From: Paracoccus fistulariae
Lineage (GTDB): Bacteria; Pseudomonadota; Alphaproteobacteria; Rhodobacterales; Rhodobacteraceae
NCBI RefSeq assembly: GCF_028553785.1
Contig: NZ_CP067136.1
Coordinates: 3,098,501-3,162,500 of the forward strand
DNA: 64,000 nucleotides
Reading direction: 5' to 3'
Part shown: positions 36,067 to 44,901 of the stretch, piece after piece
How positions within the stretch are numbered: the first letter of the stretch is position 1
How the letters are laid out: the number at the start of each line of letters is the position of its first letter
Position numbers and translations under genes: made by a program
The notes under the pieces: generated by a model
What the model was told of the DNA's origin: nothing
Seen by the model: the letters and a program-made list of their open reading frames with translations, nothing else
The model's database searches: none

Positions 36067-36345
36067 ATGGCACGTTCTGTTTGGAAGGGCCCCTTTGTTG
36101 ACGCCTATGTGCTCAAGAAAGCGGAAAAGGCCCGTGAGTCGGGGAAATCCGACGTCATCAAGATCTGGTCGCGTCGTTCGACCATCCTGCCGCAATTCGT
36201 CGGTCTGACTTTTGGCGTTTACAACGGCCACAAGCACATCCCGGTCAACGTGACCGAGGAAATGATCGGTCAGAAATTCGGTGAATATTCGCCCACCCGG
36301 ACCTATTACGGTCACGCGGCGGACAAGAAAGCCAAGAGGAAGTAA
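36067..36345 (+). CDS. rpsS: 30S ribosomal protein S19
   Basis: The 92-residue S19 binds 16S rRNA in the head with S13. It begins [20 protein letters not shown] and carries the conserved [17 protein letters not shown] block (here [15 protein letters not shown]) and YVGHKLGEF-equivalent residues near the end. Length is exactly typical. It sits tightly between rplB and rplV. Confidence 0.98.
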   Translation: MARSVWKGPFVDAYVLKKAEKARESGKSDVIKIWSRRSTILPQFVGLTFGVYNGHKHIPVNVTEEMIGQKFGEYSPTRTYYGHAADKKAKRK

Positions 36346-36350
36346 TCGTC

Positions 36351-36731
36351 ATGGGTAAGGAAAAGAATCCGCGCCGCGTGGCGGATAACGAGGCGATGGC
36401 GAAAACCCGCATGCTGCGCGTTTCGCCGCAGAAGCTGAACCTCGTCGCGCAGATGATCCGCGGCAAGAAGGTTGATCGTGCCCTGGCCGACCTGACCTTC
36501 TCGCACAAGCGTATCGCGGGCGATGTGAAGAAATGCCTTCAGTCGGCCATCGCGAATGCTGAAAACAACCACAGCTTGGACGTCGATAACCTGATCGTCG
36601 CCGAAGCCTGGGTTGGCAAGAACCTGGTGATGAAACGCGGCCGTCCGCGTGCACGTGGTCGCTATGGCCGCATCATGAAGCCGTTTTCGGAAATCACCAT
36701 CAAGGTGCGCCAAGTCGAGGAGCAAGCGTAA
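36351..36731 (+). CDS. rplV: 50S ribosomal protein L22
   Basis: The 126-residue L22 sends a beta-hairpin into the exit tunnel, where changes give macrolide resistance. The hairpin region [20 protein letters not shown] (about 95-114) shows no insertion or deletion. The conserved [20 protein letters not shown] block lies at about 24-43. ATG 36351 overlaps no neighbour. Its stop TAA shares its last base with the rpsC start (TAATG at 36729). Confidence 0.98.
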   Translation: MGKEKNPRRVADNEAMAKTRMLRVSPQKLNLVAQMIRGKKVDRALADLTFSHKRIAGDVKKCLQSAIANAENNHSLDVDNLIVAEAWVGKNLVMKRGRPRARGRYGRIMKPFSEITIKVRQVEEQA

Positions 36732-37441
36732 TGGGTCAGAAGGTCAATCCGATCGGTATGCGCCTGCAGGTCAACCGCACCTGGGACAGCCGCTGGTATG
36801 CCGATGACAAGGAATATGGCGATCTGCTGCTTGAAGACCTGAAAATTCGGGACTTCATCAAGAAGGAAGCCAAGCAGGCCGGCATCAGCCGCGTCATCAT
36901 CGAGCGCCCTCACAAGAAGTGCCGCGTGACCATTCACGCTGCGCGTCCGGGCGTCATCATCGGCAAAAAAGGCGCCGATATCGAGGTGCTGCGCAAGAAG
37001 CTGTCGAACCTGACCAGCAGCGAAGTGAACCTGAACATCGTCGAAGTTCGCAAGCCGGAAGTCGATGCCGCTCTGGTCGCTGAATCGATTGCTCAGCAGC
37101 TTGAGCGTCGTGTGTCTTTCCGTCGCGCCATGAAGCGCTCGGTCCAGAACGCGATGCGCATGGGTGCATTGGGTATTCGTGTGAACGTCGCTGGCCGTCT
37201 TGGCGGTGCCGAGATCGCCCGTACCGAATGGTATCGCGAAGGCCGTGTGCCGCTGCACACGCTGCGTGCCGACATCGACTATTCGCTGGCCGAAGCCACG
37301 ACCCCTTACGGGATCATCGGCATCAAGGTGTGGATCTTCAAGGGCGAGATCATGGAACATGATCCCCAGGCCCATGATCGCCGCGCCGCCGAGGCTCAGG
37401 ACGGTCCGGCCCCGCGCGGCCCGCGCCGCGACGCTCGGTAA
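36731..37441 (+). CDS. rpsC: 30S ribosomal protein S3
   Basis: The 236-residue S3 lines the mRNA entry channel. The N-terminal KH domain (about 40-110) holds [20 protein letters not shown] with its GxxG loop. The C-terminal domain contains [20 protein letters not shown] and [20 protein letters not shown]. The tail after about 215 is variable and Arg/Pro-rich (RGPRRDAR). rplP follows after 12 bases. Confidence 0.98.
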   Translation: MGQKVNPIGMRLQVNRTWDSRWYADDKEYGDLLLEDLKIRDFIKKEAKQAGISRVIIERPHKKCRVTIHAARPGVIIGKKGADIEVLRKKLSNLTSSEVNLNIVEVRKPEVDAALVAESIAQQLERRVSFRRAMKRSVQNAMRMGALGIRVNVAGRLGGAEIARTEWYREGRVPLHTLRADIDYSLAEATTPYGIIGIKVWIFKGEIMEHDPQAHDRRAAEAQDGPAPRGPRRDAR

Positions 37442-37453
37442 GGAGTAACAGAT

Positions 37454-37867
37454 ATGCTGCAACCGAAACGGACGAAGTTCCGCAAACAGCACAAGGGCCG
37501 TATCCACGGCCAGGCGAAAGGCGGCTTTGAGCTGAACTTTGGCTCTTTTGCCCTGAAGGCAACCGAGCCCGAGCGCGTCACGGCCCGTCAGATCGAAGCG
37601 GCCCGCCGCGCGATCACCCGCCACATGAAACGTCAGGGCCGGGTCTGGATCCGGATTTTCCCGGATGTTCCGGTTTCGTCGAAGCCTACCGAAGTCCGTA
37701 TGGGTAAGGGTAAGGGCTCGATCGATTTCTGGGCCGCCCGTGTTCACCCCGGCCGGATCATGTTCGAAATCGACGGTGTCTCGGACGAGATCGCGCGTGA
37801 AGCGCTGCGTCTGGGCGCACAGAAACTGCCGGTTCTGACCCGCATCGTTGCGCGCGAAGACTGGTAA
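37454..37867 (+). CDS. rplP: 50S ribosomal protein L16
   Basis: The 137-residue L16 supports A-site tRNA accommodation. It opens [16 protein letters not shown] and includes the conserved [20 protein letters not shown] block and [16 protein letters not shown] (about 80-95), next to the arginine hydroxylated by some oxygenases in E. coli. It is normally followed directly by rpmC. Here a strong terminator and two unrelated genes intervene. Confidence 0.98.
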   Translation: MLQPKRTKFRKQHKGRIHGQAKGGFELNFGSFALKATEPERVTARQIEAARRAITRHMKRQGRVWIRIFPDVPVSSKPTEVRMGKGKGSIDFWAARVHPGRIMFEIDGVSDEIAREALRLGAQKLPVLTRIVAREDW

Positions 37868-37895
37868 GTTCTGACAGGGGAAACCCGTCAAATAG

Positions 37896-37926
37896 AAGGC
37901 CCCGCCATCGCTGGCGGGGCCTTTTT
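37896..37926 (+). terminator. Intrinsic terminator after rplP
   Basis: The perfect 12-bp stem AAGGCCCCGCCA / TGGCGGGGCCTT with a TCGC loop ends in five Ts at 37921-37926. It cuts the S10 operon after rplP. On the opposite strand it also lies just past the end of the GntR gene, so it could act for both. Confidence 0.9.
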
Positions 37927-37945
37927 CATTGTCGCGCAGCGCCCG

Positions 37946-38596
37946 TCAGGCGGCGTTGTTGACGCCCCACCAGCGAAGGGTCAGGTGCAGGTGATGCTCG
38001 ATCCGCTCGATGGCGGTGGCGCCGTCGCCCTGTTCCAGCGCGGTGATGATCTCCAGATGCTCCTGCATCGCGGGCACCACCCGGTCGGCCAGGAAGCTGC
38101 GCGCGTTCTGGATGACCGAGATCCGGTTGCGATTGGCGGCATAGGCCTGACGCAGGAACGTATTGTCCAGACCCGAGGCCATGAAGTCATGCAGCGACAG
38201 ATCCGTCGCCAGCGCCCGTTTCGACAGATCGCCGCGCGGCGCGTGGCTGGCATCGTCCAGCAGATCCTCATGCGCATTGCGCAGCGCCCGCAATTCTGCG
38301 GCATTGCTGTCCAGCAGCCGCTTGATCCCTTCTTTCTCCAACAGCGCCCGCATCTCCATGCATTCGCGCGTGGTTTCCGGCCCAGCTTCCATGATGATGA
38401 CGCCCCGCTTGGGCAGCACGCTCAGCAGCGACTGCGCTTCGGCACGCTTCACGGCCTCACGCGTGGGGGCCAGCGGAAAGCCAAGCGTTTCGGCCAGCAT
38501 CGGCATCGCCATGAATTCGCTGCTGCGGATGTTTCCCACGCGCAATGCCTGCAGCAGCGCCTGAAAGGCCTGTTCGGATTGTAGCTCCTCTGGCAT
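37946..38596 (-). CDS. GntR-family (FCD-type) transcriptional regulator
   Basis: The 216-residue regulator has an N-terminal winged helix (about 8-65, with LAETLGFPLAPTREAVKRAE and LLSVLPKRGVII) and a C-terminal all-helical FCD ligand domain with the metal-binding pattern D(x)nH...H (LHDFMASGLDNTF, then EHLEIITALEQGD and EHHLHLTLRWWG). The start is placed at ATG 38596 with AAGAGGAA 12-17 bases upstream. An in-frame ATG at 38692 would add 32 residues across the shared promoter region. It is divergent from the carrier gene at 38779 and probably regulates it in response to that carrier's substrate. Confidence 0.88.
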   Translation of the reverse strand: MPEELQSEQAFQALLQALRVGNIRSSEFMAMPMLAETLGFPLAPTREAVKRAEAQSLLSVLPKRGVIIMEAGPETTRECMEMRALLEKEGIKRLLDSNAAELRALRNAHEDLLDDASHAPRGDLSKRALATDLSLHDFMASGLDNTFLRQAYAANRNRISVIQNARSFLADRVVPAMQEHLEIITALEQGDGATAIERIEHHLHLTLRWWGVNNAA

Positions 38597-38640
38597 GTTG
38601 ATTTCGGTTCCTCTTTGGCGGCAAGAAAGACTTTCAAGAA

Positions 38641-38664
38641 ATTCCGATGAATGCTTTTCGGAAT
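38641..38664. promoter_or_regulatory. Candidate operator in the gntR-carrier divergent region
   Basis: The inverted repeat ATTCCGA (38641-38647) and TCGGAAT (38658-38664), with perfect 7-base arms and a 10-base spacer, lies in the 182-base divergent gap. It is followed by AT-rich DNA including TTTATAGT at 38667-38674. Position and symmetry suit a dimeric GntR protein. The spacer is longer than the usual FadR-type site, so binding is only a suggestion. Confidence 0.4.
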
Positions 38665-38778
38665 CCTTTATAGTCACATTCTGATCTATCAACTAACATT
38701 TCAGAAGAAATACTAGAGCGAATGTCAAGAAATTTCGGCCATCGCCGTTCCAACAGAATGAAAGCAGCGGAGATTAGA

Positions 38779-40215
38779 ATGACTGAAGAAACCGAGGTTG
38801 TAGGCGAAGAGCACAGCTCTCGCGGTTTCAGGATGCCGCATATCTATGTGATCCTGTTCGTGTTCACCGCGATTGCCGCGCTTTTGACACATGTGATTCC
38901 GGCCGGTCTGTACGACCGGATCACGCTGCCGAACGGCCGCGCGGCGGTCGATCCCGATACCTTCCGCTATATCGAGGCCACGCCGGTCGGGTTGGAAGAG
39001 TTCATGATGGCCATTCCCCGTGGCCTGATCGATGCCTCGCAGGTCGTTTTCTTCACGCTGATCATTGGCGGGATGTTCATGGTGATCCGCAATACCGGCA
39101 TCATCGACGTGGCCGTGGACAAGCTGACCCGCCGCTTTGCCTCGCGCAGCGTGCTGATGATCCCGACGCTGATGATCACCTTCGCGGTGATCGCGACGCT
39201 GATCGGCACGCAGGAACTGGCGCTGGTCTATGTGCCCGTGATCCTGCCGCTGATGATTGCGCTGCGGTTCGATTCAGTCGTCGCGGTGGGCACGGCGCTG
39301 TTGGCCACGACGGCGGGCTTTTCGGCGGGCGTGCTGAACCCGATCAACACCGGTCTGGGACAGTCCATTGCCGAATTGCCGCTTTATTCCGGTTTTGGTC
39401 TGCGCAGCCTTCTGTTCATCGCGCTGGTCGGGGCGGCGGTCCTGTACCTGATGCGCTATGCCTTGAAGGTCCGTGCCAATCCCGAGCTGAGCCTGATGGC
39501 CGACCGCCCGCTGGAGATGGAAAAGCGCCGCATCTATGTGCACGACCTCGATACGCCGCCGATGCAGTTCAGCAAGCGCCAGAAATGGGCCGGGATCGCG
39601 ACGCTGGTCTTTTTCGGGATCATGGTCTGGGGCGTGCTGACCCGTGGCTGGTTCATGACCGAAATGGCGGGCCTGTTCGTGATCATGGGCATCAGCGTGG
39701 GCCTGATCGCCGGGCTGAGCACGGAAAAGATCTGCGAGGGCTTCAACCAGGGTTTCCAGGATGTGCTGGTCGGTGCGATCATCGTCGGCCTGGCCCGTGC
39801 CGTCGCCGTCATGCTGGAGCAGGGGCAGGTGATGGACACGCTGGTCAACGGGCTTGGCGGTCTGGTTGGCGGTCTGCCCTCGACCTTCTCGGCGCTTGGC
39901 ATGTTCGCCTCGCAGCTTGGCTTCAACTTCGTCGTGCCCTCGGGCAGCGGTCAGGCGCTGGTGACGATGCCGATCATGGCGCCGCTGTCGGATCTGATCG
40001 GCGTCACCCGTCAAAGCGCGGTGCTGGCCTATCAGCTGGGCGACGGGCTGTCGAACATCCTCTACCCGACCTCGGGCTACTTCATGGCCACGCTGGCGCT
40101 GGCCGGGGTCAGCTGGGATCGCTGGGTACGCTTCTTCCTGCCGCTGTTCGGGATCTGGGTCGGCATCTCGTCGCTGTTCCTGATCTATGCGCAGGCCGTG
40201 GACTGGATCGGCTGA
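38779..40215 (+). CDS. YfcC-family carboxylate/amino-acid carrier
   Basis: The 478-residue inner-membrane protein has about twelve spans, of the YfcC/DcuC superfamily. Family hallmarks are the opening HIYVILFVFTAIAALLTHVI with a following conserved P-AG(L/x)YDR, ATTAGFSAGVLNPINTGLGQ (about 198-217) and the C-terminal NFVVPSGSGQALVTMPIMAP (about 390-409). Relatives move C4-dicarboxylates, basic amino acids or dipeptides, and the substrate cannot be read from sequence. The start is ATG 38779 with GCGGAG upstream; ATGs at 38758 and 38722 are less likely. It is divergent from a GntR regulator and ends at a strong terminator, so the pair is a self-contained cassette inside the ribosomal cluster. 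Confidence 0.88.
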   Translation: MTEETEVVGEEHSSRGFRMPHIYVILFVFTAIAALLTHVIPAGLYDRITLPNGRAAVDPDTFRYIEATPVGLEEFMMAIPRGLIDASQVVFFTLIIGGMFMVIRNTGIIDVAVDKLTRRFASRSVLMIPTLMITFAVIATLIGTQELALVYVPVILPLMIALRFDSVVAVGTALLATTAGFSAGVLNPINTGLGQSIAELPLYSGFGLRSLLFIALVGAAVLYLMRYALKVRANPELSLMADRPLEMEKRRIYVHDLDTPPMQFSKRQKWAGIATLVFFGIMVWGVLTRGWFMTEMAGLFVIMGISVGLIAGLSTEKICEGFNQGFQDVLVGAIIVGLARAVAVMLEQGQVMDTLVNGLGGLVGGLPSTFSALGMFASQLGFNFVVPSGSGQALVTMPIMAPLSDLIGVTRQSAVLAYQLGDGLSNILYPTSGYFMATLALAGVSWDRWVRFFLPLFGIWVGISSLFLIYAQAVDWIG

Positions 40216-40239
40216 CCTCCCAAAACTTCAGCCATCCGA

Positions 40240-40269
40240 CGGGCGGGGTCTTTCCCCGCCCGCTTTTAT
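40240..40269 (+). terminator. Intrinsic terminator after the YfcC-type carrier
   Basis: The 9-bp stem CGGGCGGGG / CCCCGCCCG around TCTTT is followed by CTTTTATTT. It ends the carrier transcript before rpmC. Confidence 0.85.
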
Positions 40270-40369
40270 TTGACCGGACCGTGACGCTGCGATAAGGGCA
40301 GAGCCACCATTGTCGGCGACCCGCTGGCCGACTGGCAGCCATGCGTTCGCGCAAGGGCAAAGAAATGCC

Positions 40370-40398
40370 TTGTGTTTTGGGCCTGACGGGCCTATAGG
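40370..40398 (+). promoter_or_regulatory. Promoter for rpmC and the downstream ribosomal genes
   Basis: TTGTGT (40370-40375), 17 bp and TATAGG (40393-40398) lie about 85 bases before rpmC and behind the carrier terminator. It would drive rpmC-rpsQ-rplN and onward as a separate unit. Confidence 0.65.
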
Positions 40399-40483
40399 CA
40401 CGGCTTCATCACGAAACTCCACCGGAATCAGGGTGGCCCGGATAACCCGGGGCTCTCCGGTGATGTTGAAAGGAAAAAGCGCC

Positions 40484-40690
40484 ATGGATGCGCAAGATCT
40501 GCGTTCGAAGACGCCGGACCAGCTGAAAGATCAGCTCGTCTCGCTGAAAAAAGAAGCTTTCAACCTGCGTTTCCAGCAGGCCACCGGCCAGTTGGAAAAC
40601 ACCGCACGCATGCGCACGGTTCGCCGTGACGTTGCCCGTGTGCAGACCATTCTCAACCAGAAAGCGGCGGAAGCCGCGGCCTCGAACTAA
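40484..40690 (+). CDS. rpmC: 50S ribosomal protein L29
   Basis: The 68-residue L29 is a helical hairpin at the tunnel exit beside L23. It reads [20 protein letters not shown], with the signature [19 protein letters not shown] (about 21-39). ATG 40484 follows AAAGGA; the frame is open upstream but without similarity. It begins the displaced second half of S10, with rpsQ 12 bases later. Confidence 0.97.
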   Translation: MDAQDLRSKTPDQLKDQLVSLKKEAFNLRFQQATGQLENTARMRTVRRDVARVQTILNQKAAEAAASN

Positions 40691-40702
40691 GGAGCCCGGC
40701 CC

Positions 40703-40948
40703 ATGCCCAAACGCATTCTGCAAGGCCGCGTCACCAGCGACAAGAACGAACAGACCGTGACCGTTCTCGTTGAGCGCCGCTTCAAGCACCCGCTGCTGCA
40801 TAAAACCGTTCGTTCGTCCAAGAAATACCGGGCGCATGACGCGGAAAACCAATTCAAGGTGGGTGATGTCGTTCGCATCGTCGAATGCGCGCCGATCTCG
40901 AAGACGAAACGCTGGACTGTCCTGACGGACGAAGCTGCTTCGGCATAA
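40703..40948 (+). CDS. rpsQ: 30S ribosomal protein S17
   Basis: The 81-residue S17 is a small OB-fold protein for 16S rRNA folding. Recognisable parts are [20 protein letters not shown] (5-24), [19 protein letters not shown] and the closing SKTKRWTVL. Length is normal. rplN follows after 77 bases, which include a short GC-rich repeat (GGGGCCGG...CCGGTCCCC, 40984-41008) able to form a hairpin. Confidence 0.97.
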   Translation: MPKRILQGRVTSDKNEQTVTVLVERRFKHPLLHKTVRSSKKYRAHDAENQFKVGDVVRIVECAPISKTKRWTVLTDEAASA

Positions 40949-41025
40949 GTCCATCATCACAGATCAGTAATGATCGAAACCCTGGGGCCGGATAAGGCCG
41001 GTCCCCAAAGGTCGGGAGAAACCAA

Positions 41026-41394
41026 ATGATCCAGATGCAGACCAATCTGGATGTCGCTGACAACTCTGGCGCACGCCGGGTTCAGTGCATCAAGGTCCTG
41101 GGTGGTTCGCACCGTCGCTATGCGTCGGTGGGCGACATCATTGTCGTATCCGTCAAGGAAGCCATTCCGCGGGGCCGGGTGAAGAAGGGTGACGTCCGTA
41201 AGGCCGTCGTCGTTCGCACCGCCAAAGAAGTGAAGCGCGAAGACGGAACCTCGATCCGTTTCGACCGCAACGCCGCCGTCATCCTGAACAACCAGGGCGA
41301 GCCGGTCGGCACCCGTATTTTCGGGCCGGTCGTTCGTGAGCTGCGCGCCAAGAACTTCATGAAGATCATCTCGCTTGCTCCGGAGGTGCTGTAA
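41026..41394 (+). CDS. rplN: 50S ribosomal protein L14
   Basis: The 122-residue L14 forms bridges to the 30S and is the docking site for RsfS. The start is [20 protein letters not shown], with [20 protein letters not shown] (about 41-60) and [13 protein letters not shown] near the end. Length is standard. Its stop overlaps the rplX start (TAATG). Confidence 0.98.
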   Translation: MIQMQTNLDVADNSGARRVQCIKVLGGSHRRYASVGDIIVVSVKEAIPRGRVKKGDVRKAVVVRTAKEVKREDGTSIRFDRNAAVILNNQGEPVGTRIFGPVVRELRAKNFMKIISLAPEVL

Positions 41395-41699
41395 TGGCTG
41401 CCAAGCTGAAAAAAGGCGACAAGGTCGTCGTTCTTGCCGGCAAGGACAAGGGCAAGCAGGGCGAAATCACCGCTGTGTTCCCGAAAGAGAACAAGGCGAT
41501 CGTTGATGGCGTGAACATCGCGATCCGTCACCAGCGCCAGACGCAGAATTCGCAGGGTGGCCGCACGCCGAAGGCGATGCCGATCGACCTGTCGAACCTG
41601 GCTCTGATGGACAAGAACGGCAAAGCGACCCGCGTCGGCTTCCGTGTGGAAGGTGACAAGAAGGTCCGTTTCGCCAAGACCACAGGAGACGTGATCTGA
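41394..41699 (+). CDS. rplX: 50S ribosomal protein L24
   Basis: The 101-residue assembly-initiator L24 has an N-terminal KOW motif, [20 protein letters not shown] (about 5-24), followed by the [11 protein letters not shown] loop and [19 protein letters not shown]. Length is normal. The stop and the rplE start overlap (TGATG at 41697). Confidence 0.98.
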   Translation: MAAKLKKGDKVVVLAGKDKGKQGEITAVFPKENKAIVDGVNIAIRHQRQTQNSQGGRTPKAMPIDLSNLALMDKNGKATRVGFRVEGDKKVRFAKTTGDVI

Positions 41700-42259
41700 T
41701 GCTGGACGCAACGAAATACACGCCGCGCCTGCGCACGCAGTATCGCGACACCATCCGCGCTGCTCTGAAAGAAGAGTTCGGCTACAAGAACGACATGCAG
41801 ATCCCGCGTCTGGACAAGATCGTCCTGAACATGGGCATCGGCGAGGCCGTGAAAGACACCAAGAAGGTGAAGCAGGGCGCGGAAGAGCTGTCCCTGATCG
41901 CCGGTCAGAAGGCCGTCATCACCAAAGCCAAGAACTCGATCGCAGGCTTCCGCGTTCGCGAGGAAATGCCGCTGGGCGCCAAGGTGACCCTGCGTGGCGA
42001 CCGGATGTATGAATTCCTGGATCGCCTGATCAACATCGCGCTGCCGCGCGTCCGCGACTTCCGCGGCGTGAAGGGCACGGCTTTCGACGGTCGCGGCAAC
42101 TATGCCATGGGCCTGAAAGAGCACATCGTGTTCCCGGAAATCAACTTCGATCAGGTCGACGAAGTTCTGGGAATGGACATCATCATCTGCACCACCGCGA
42201 AGACCGACGCGGAAGCGAAGTCGCTGTTGAAGCATTTCAACATGCCGTTCAACAGCTGA
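41699..42259 (+). CDS. rplE: 50S ribosomal protein L5
   Basis: The 186-residue L5 binds 5S rRNA and contacts P-site tRNA. Family blocks are [20 protein letters not shown] (about 36-55), [20 protein letters not shown] and [16 protein letters not shown]. Length is normal. rpsN begins 19 bases later, with GGAGGGAAAGA upstream of its ATG. Confidence 0.98.
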   Translation: MLDATKYTPRLRTQYRDTIRAALKEEFGYKNDMQIPRLDKIVLNMGIGEAVKDTKKVKQGAEELSLIAGQKAVITKAKNSIAGFRVREEMPLGAKVTLRGDRMYEFLDRLINIALPRVRDFRGVKGTAFDGRGNYAMGLKEHIVFPEINFDQVDEVLGMDIIICTTAKTDAEAKSLLKHFNMPFNS

Positions 42260-42278
42260 TCGCGGAGGGAAAGAAGAT

Positions 42279-42584
42279 ATGGCTAAGAAATCCATGATCG
42301 AGCGCGAGAAGAAGCGCGAACGTCTGGTGGCACAATACGCTGAAAAGCGCGCTGCCCTGAAAGAGATCATCAATGATCAGTCCCGCCCGATGGAAGAGCG
42401 TTTCAAGGCTTCGCTGAAGCTGGCCGAACTGCCGCGCAATTCCTCGGCGACGCGTCTGCACAACCGGTGCCAACTGACCGGTCGTCCGCATGCGTATTAC
42501 CGCAAACTGAAACTGTCGCGGATCATGCTGCGCGAGCTTGGCTCGAACGGTCAGATCCCCGGCCTGGTCAAATCCAGCTGGTAA
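42279..42584 (+). CDS. rpsN: 30S ribosomal protein S14
   Basis: The 101-residue S14 is the longer zinc-free type: the C-terminal region reads [20 protein letters not shown] and lacks the CxxC pairs of the short zinc form. It starts [20 protein letters not shown]. It lies between rplE and rpsH, as expected for spc. Confidence 0.98.
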   Translation: MAKKSMIEREKKRERLVAQYAEKRAALKEIINDQSRPMEERFKASLKLAELPRNSSATRLHNRCQLTGRPHAYYRKLKLSRIMLRELGSNGQIPGLVKSSW

Positions 42585-42594
42585 GGGGGCGAAT

Positions 42595-42993
42595 ATGAAC
42601 ATGAACGATCCTCTCGGCGATATGCTGACCCGCATCCGCAATGCGCAGATGCGCGGCAAATCGACCGTGCGCACCCCTGCCTCGAAGCTTCGCGCTTGGG
42701 TTCTGGATGTGCTGAAGAACGAAGGTTACATCCGCGGCTACGAGGAAGTGACCACCGATGACGGCCATAACGAGCTGGAAATCGGCCTGAAGTACCACGA
42801 CGGCGCCCCGGTGATCCGGGAACTGTCGCGCGTGTCGAAACCTGGCCGTCGCGTTTACGCCGGCGCCAATGAAATCCCGCAGGTCCGTCAGGGTCTGGGC
42901 GTTTCGATCGTGTCGACCCCCAAGGGCGTCATGTCGGATGCAGCGGCTCGCAATGCCAATGTCGGCGGCGAAGTCCTCTGCACCGTATTCTAA
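42595..42993 (+). CDS. rpsH: 30S ribosomal protein S8
   Basis: The 132-residue S8 is a central-domain assembly protein and, in E. coli, the repressor of spc. It reads [20 protein letters not shown] and ends [24 protein letters not shown] residues (about 108-121) form the rRNA contact. ATG 42595 is chosen because GGGGG (42585-42589) is five bases upstream; ATG 42601 is in frame and also possible. Confidence 0.97.
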   Translation: MNMNDPLGDMLTRIRNAQMRGKSTVRTPASKLRAWVLDVLKNEGYIRGYEEVTTDDGHNELEIGLKYHDGAPVIRELSRVSKPGRRVYAGANEIPQVRQGLGVSIVSTPKGVMSDAAARNANVGGEVLCTVF

Positions 42994-43003
42994 GGAGGGC
43001 AGG

Positions 43004-43537
43004 ATGTCTCGTATTGGTAAAAAGCCGGTCGAACTGCCCAAGGGCGTGACCGCCGAGATCAAAGGTCAGACGATCGAAGTGAAGGGCCCCAAGGGCACCC
43101 GCAGCTTCACCGCGACCGATGATGTCGATCTGGCGCTGGAAGAGGGCTCGGTGACTGTCAAGCCGCGCGGCCAGTCCAAGCGTGCTCGCCAGCAGTGGGG
43201 GATGACCCGCTCGATGGTCGAGAACCTGACGACCGGTGTGTCGGAAGGCTTCAAGAAAGAGCTGGAAATCCAGGGCGTTGGTTACCGCGCGCAGATGCAG
43301 GGCAAAACCCTGAAACTGTCGCTGGGCTATAGCCACGAGGTGAATTTCGAAACGCCCGAGGGCGTGACGATCACCGCGCCGAAGCAGACCGAAATCGTTG
43401 TGGAAGGCATCGACCAGCAATTGGTTGGTCAGGTTGCCGCAAACATTCGTGAGTGGCGCCGTCCCGAGCCCTATAAGGGCAAGGGTATCCGCTACAAGGA
43501 CGAGTATGTTTTCCGCAAGGAAGGCAAGAAGAAGTAA
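43004..43537 (+). CDS. rplF: 50S ribosomal protein L6
   Basis: The 177-residue L6 has two similar alpha/beta halves near the sarcin-ricin loop. It opens [20 protein letters not shown], has [20 protein letters not shown] (about 82-101), and the C-terminal signature [20 protein letters not shown] (about 153-172). ATG 43004 follows AAGGAGGGC; the frame is open upstream, inside rpsH. Confidence 0.98.
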   Translation: MSRIGKKPVELPKGVTAEIKGQTIEVKGPKGTRSFTATDDVDLALEEGSVTVKPRGQSKRARQQWGMTRSMVENLTTGVSEGFKKELEIQGVGYRAQMQGKTLKLSLGYSHEVNFETPEGVTITAPKQTEIVVEGIDQQLVGQVAANIREWRRPEPYKGKGIRYKDEYVFRKEGKKK

Positions 43538-43549
43538 GGGGCGCGAGAA

Positions 43550-43909
43550 ATGGCACTGAAAAAGCAAAAGCTGTTCCAGAAGCGCCGCCTGCGCGTTCGG
43601 AACAAACTGCGTGCGATGGCCAATGGTCGTCCGCGCCTGTCGGTTCACCGTTCGTCGAAGAACATCTCGGTTCAGGTCATCGACGATCTGAACGGCGTGA
43701 CCCTGGCCTCGGCCAGCACGCTGGAGAAGGATTTTGGCGTGGTGGGCAAGAACAATGTCGAAGCCGCTGCCAAGATTGGCACGGCGATTGCCGAGCGGGC
43801 CAAGAAAGCCGGCGTCGAAGAGGTGATCTTCGACCGCGGTGGCTTCCTGTTCCACGGCAAGGTCAAGGCATTGGCCGACGCAGCCCGCGAAGGCGGTCTG
43901 AAATTCTGA
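43550..43909 (+). CDS. rplR: 50S ribosomal protein L18
   Basis: The 119-residue L18 carries 5S rRNA into the large subunit. The basic N-terminus is followed by [20 protein letters not shown] (about 26-45), [19 protein letters not shown] and the closing [18 protein letters not shown] block (here [19 protein letters not shown]). The 114-base gap to rpsE holds two strong hairpins. Confidence 0.98.
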   Translation: MALKKQKLFQKRRLRVRNKLRAMANGRPRLSVHRSSKNISVQVIDDLNGVTLASASTLEKDFGVVGKNNVEAAAKIGTAIAERAKKAGVEEVIFDRGGFLFHGKVKALADAAREGGLKF

Positions 43910-43918
43910 TCTCTGTGG

Positions 43919-44004
43919 GCGGCGCGTTCCGATGGGGCGCGCCGCTCCGATGATCCGGGGGCTGCGGCCCACCTGGATTGGATGCAACGGCGCGTCAGCG
44001 CGCC
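43919..44004 (+). other. Two hairpins in the rplR-rpsE gap
   Basis: The stem GCGGCGCG / CGCGCCGC (43919-43926 and 43938-43945) and the stem GGCGCG-TCAG-CGCGCC (43989-44004) fill a gap that in most spc operons is only a few bases. Neither has a T-run. They could slow decay or polymerase, or be degenerate dispersed repeats. Confidence 0.55.
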
Positions 44005-44023
44005 ACCGTAAAAGGAATGCCTG

Positions 44024-44593
44024 ATGGCAGAACGTGAAAACCGCCGGGGCCGTCGCGAAGAGCGCAACGAAACCCCCGAATTCGCCGATCGTCTGGTCGC
44101 GATCAACCGTGTGTCGAAAACCGTTAAGGGTGGTAAGCGCTTTGGCTTTGCCGCTCTGGTGGTTGTCGGCGATCAGCGCGGCCGTGTCGGCTTTGGCAAG
44201 GGCAAGGCCAAGGAAGTCCCCGAGGCGATCCGCAAGGCCACCGAGCAGGCCAAGCGCAACATGATCCGCGTCGCCCTGCGTGACGGTCGCACCCTGCATC
44301 ACGACATGGAAGGCCGCCACGGCGCTGGCCGCGTCGTCATGCGCACCGCCGTTCCGGGTACCGGGATCATCGCCGGTGGTCCGATGCGCGCCGTGTTCGA
44401 AATGCTGGGCGTTCAGGACGTCGTGGCGAAATCGCTGGGCTCGCAGAACCCCTACAACATGATCCGCGCCACGCTGGACGGTCTGAAGAAGGAATCGAGC
44501 CCGCGCTCGGTCGCTCAGCGTCGCGGCAAGAAAGTGGCCGACATCCTGCCTCAGCAGCAAGACAAACCGGCTGACGCCGCTGTCGAAGCATAA
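44024..44593 (+). CDS. rpsE: 30S ribosomal protein S5
   Basis: The 189-residue S5 helps decoding fidelity. The N-terminal double-stranded-RNA-binding domain has [20 protein letters not shown] (about 23-42), with the loop KGGKRF altered in spectinomycin-resistant strains appearing wild type. [17 protein letters not shown] and the C-terminal [16 protein letters not shown] follow. Length fits the group. AAAAGGAATG precedes ATG 44024. Confidence 0.98.
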   Translation: MAERENRRGRREERNETPEFADRLVAINRVSKTVKGGKRFGFAALVVVGDQRGRVGFGKGKAKEVPEAIRKATEQAKRNMIRVALRDGRTLHHDMEGRHGAGRVVMRTAVPGTGIIAGGPMRAVFEMLGVQDVVAKSLGSQNPYNMIRATLDGLKKESSPRSVAQRRGKKVADILPQQQDKPADAAVEA

Positions 44594-44605
44594 GGAGACA
44601 CGGAT

Positions 44606-44791
44606 ATGGCAACCATCGTCGTCAAGCAGATCGGCAGCCCGATCCGCCGCCCCGCCATCCAGCGTGAGACGCTGAAAGGTCTGGGCCTGAACAAGATGCA
44701 CCGCACCCGCGAGCTGGAAGATACGCCGGCGATCCGCGGCATGGTCAACAAGATCCCGCATCTTGTGCAGATCATCGAAGAAAAGAAATAA
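44606..44791 (+). CDS. rpmD: 50S ribosomal protein L30
   Basis: The 61-residue L30 is a small two-layer protein on the 5S side. It reads [20 protein letters not shown], then [20 protein letters not shown], the family signature. A terminator starts four bases after the stop, whereas rplO would usually follow at once. Confidence 0.97.
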   Translation: MATIVVKQIGSPIRRPAIQRETLKGLGLNKMHRTRELEDTPAIRGMVNKIPHLVQIIEEKK

Positions 44792-44794
44792 GCA

Positions 44795-44820
44795 AAGGGC
44801 CGGGGCAACCCGGCCTTTTC
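44795..44820 (+). terminator. Intrinsic terminator after rpmD
   Basis: The stem AAGG(G)CCGGG / CCCGGCCTT with a GCAA-type loop ends in TTTTCTTTT. It divides the spc operon right after rpmD. Confidence 0.85.
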
Positions 44821-44901
44821 TTTTGCGCTGCCGGGATGCGGCGTTAACCCTTCATTAAAATCCAGCCGCTATCGCTGTCAGATGAAACGGATCTGGCGGG
44901 G

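Noticed and set aside
38597..38692. Longer N-terminus for the GntR regulator
   Set aside because: The extra 32 residues would run through the inverted repeat and AT-rich promoter zone and are not typical for the family.
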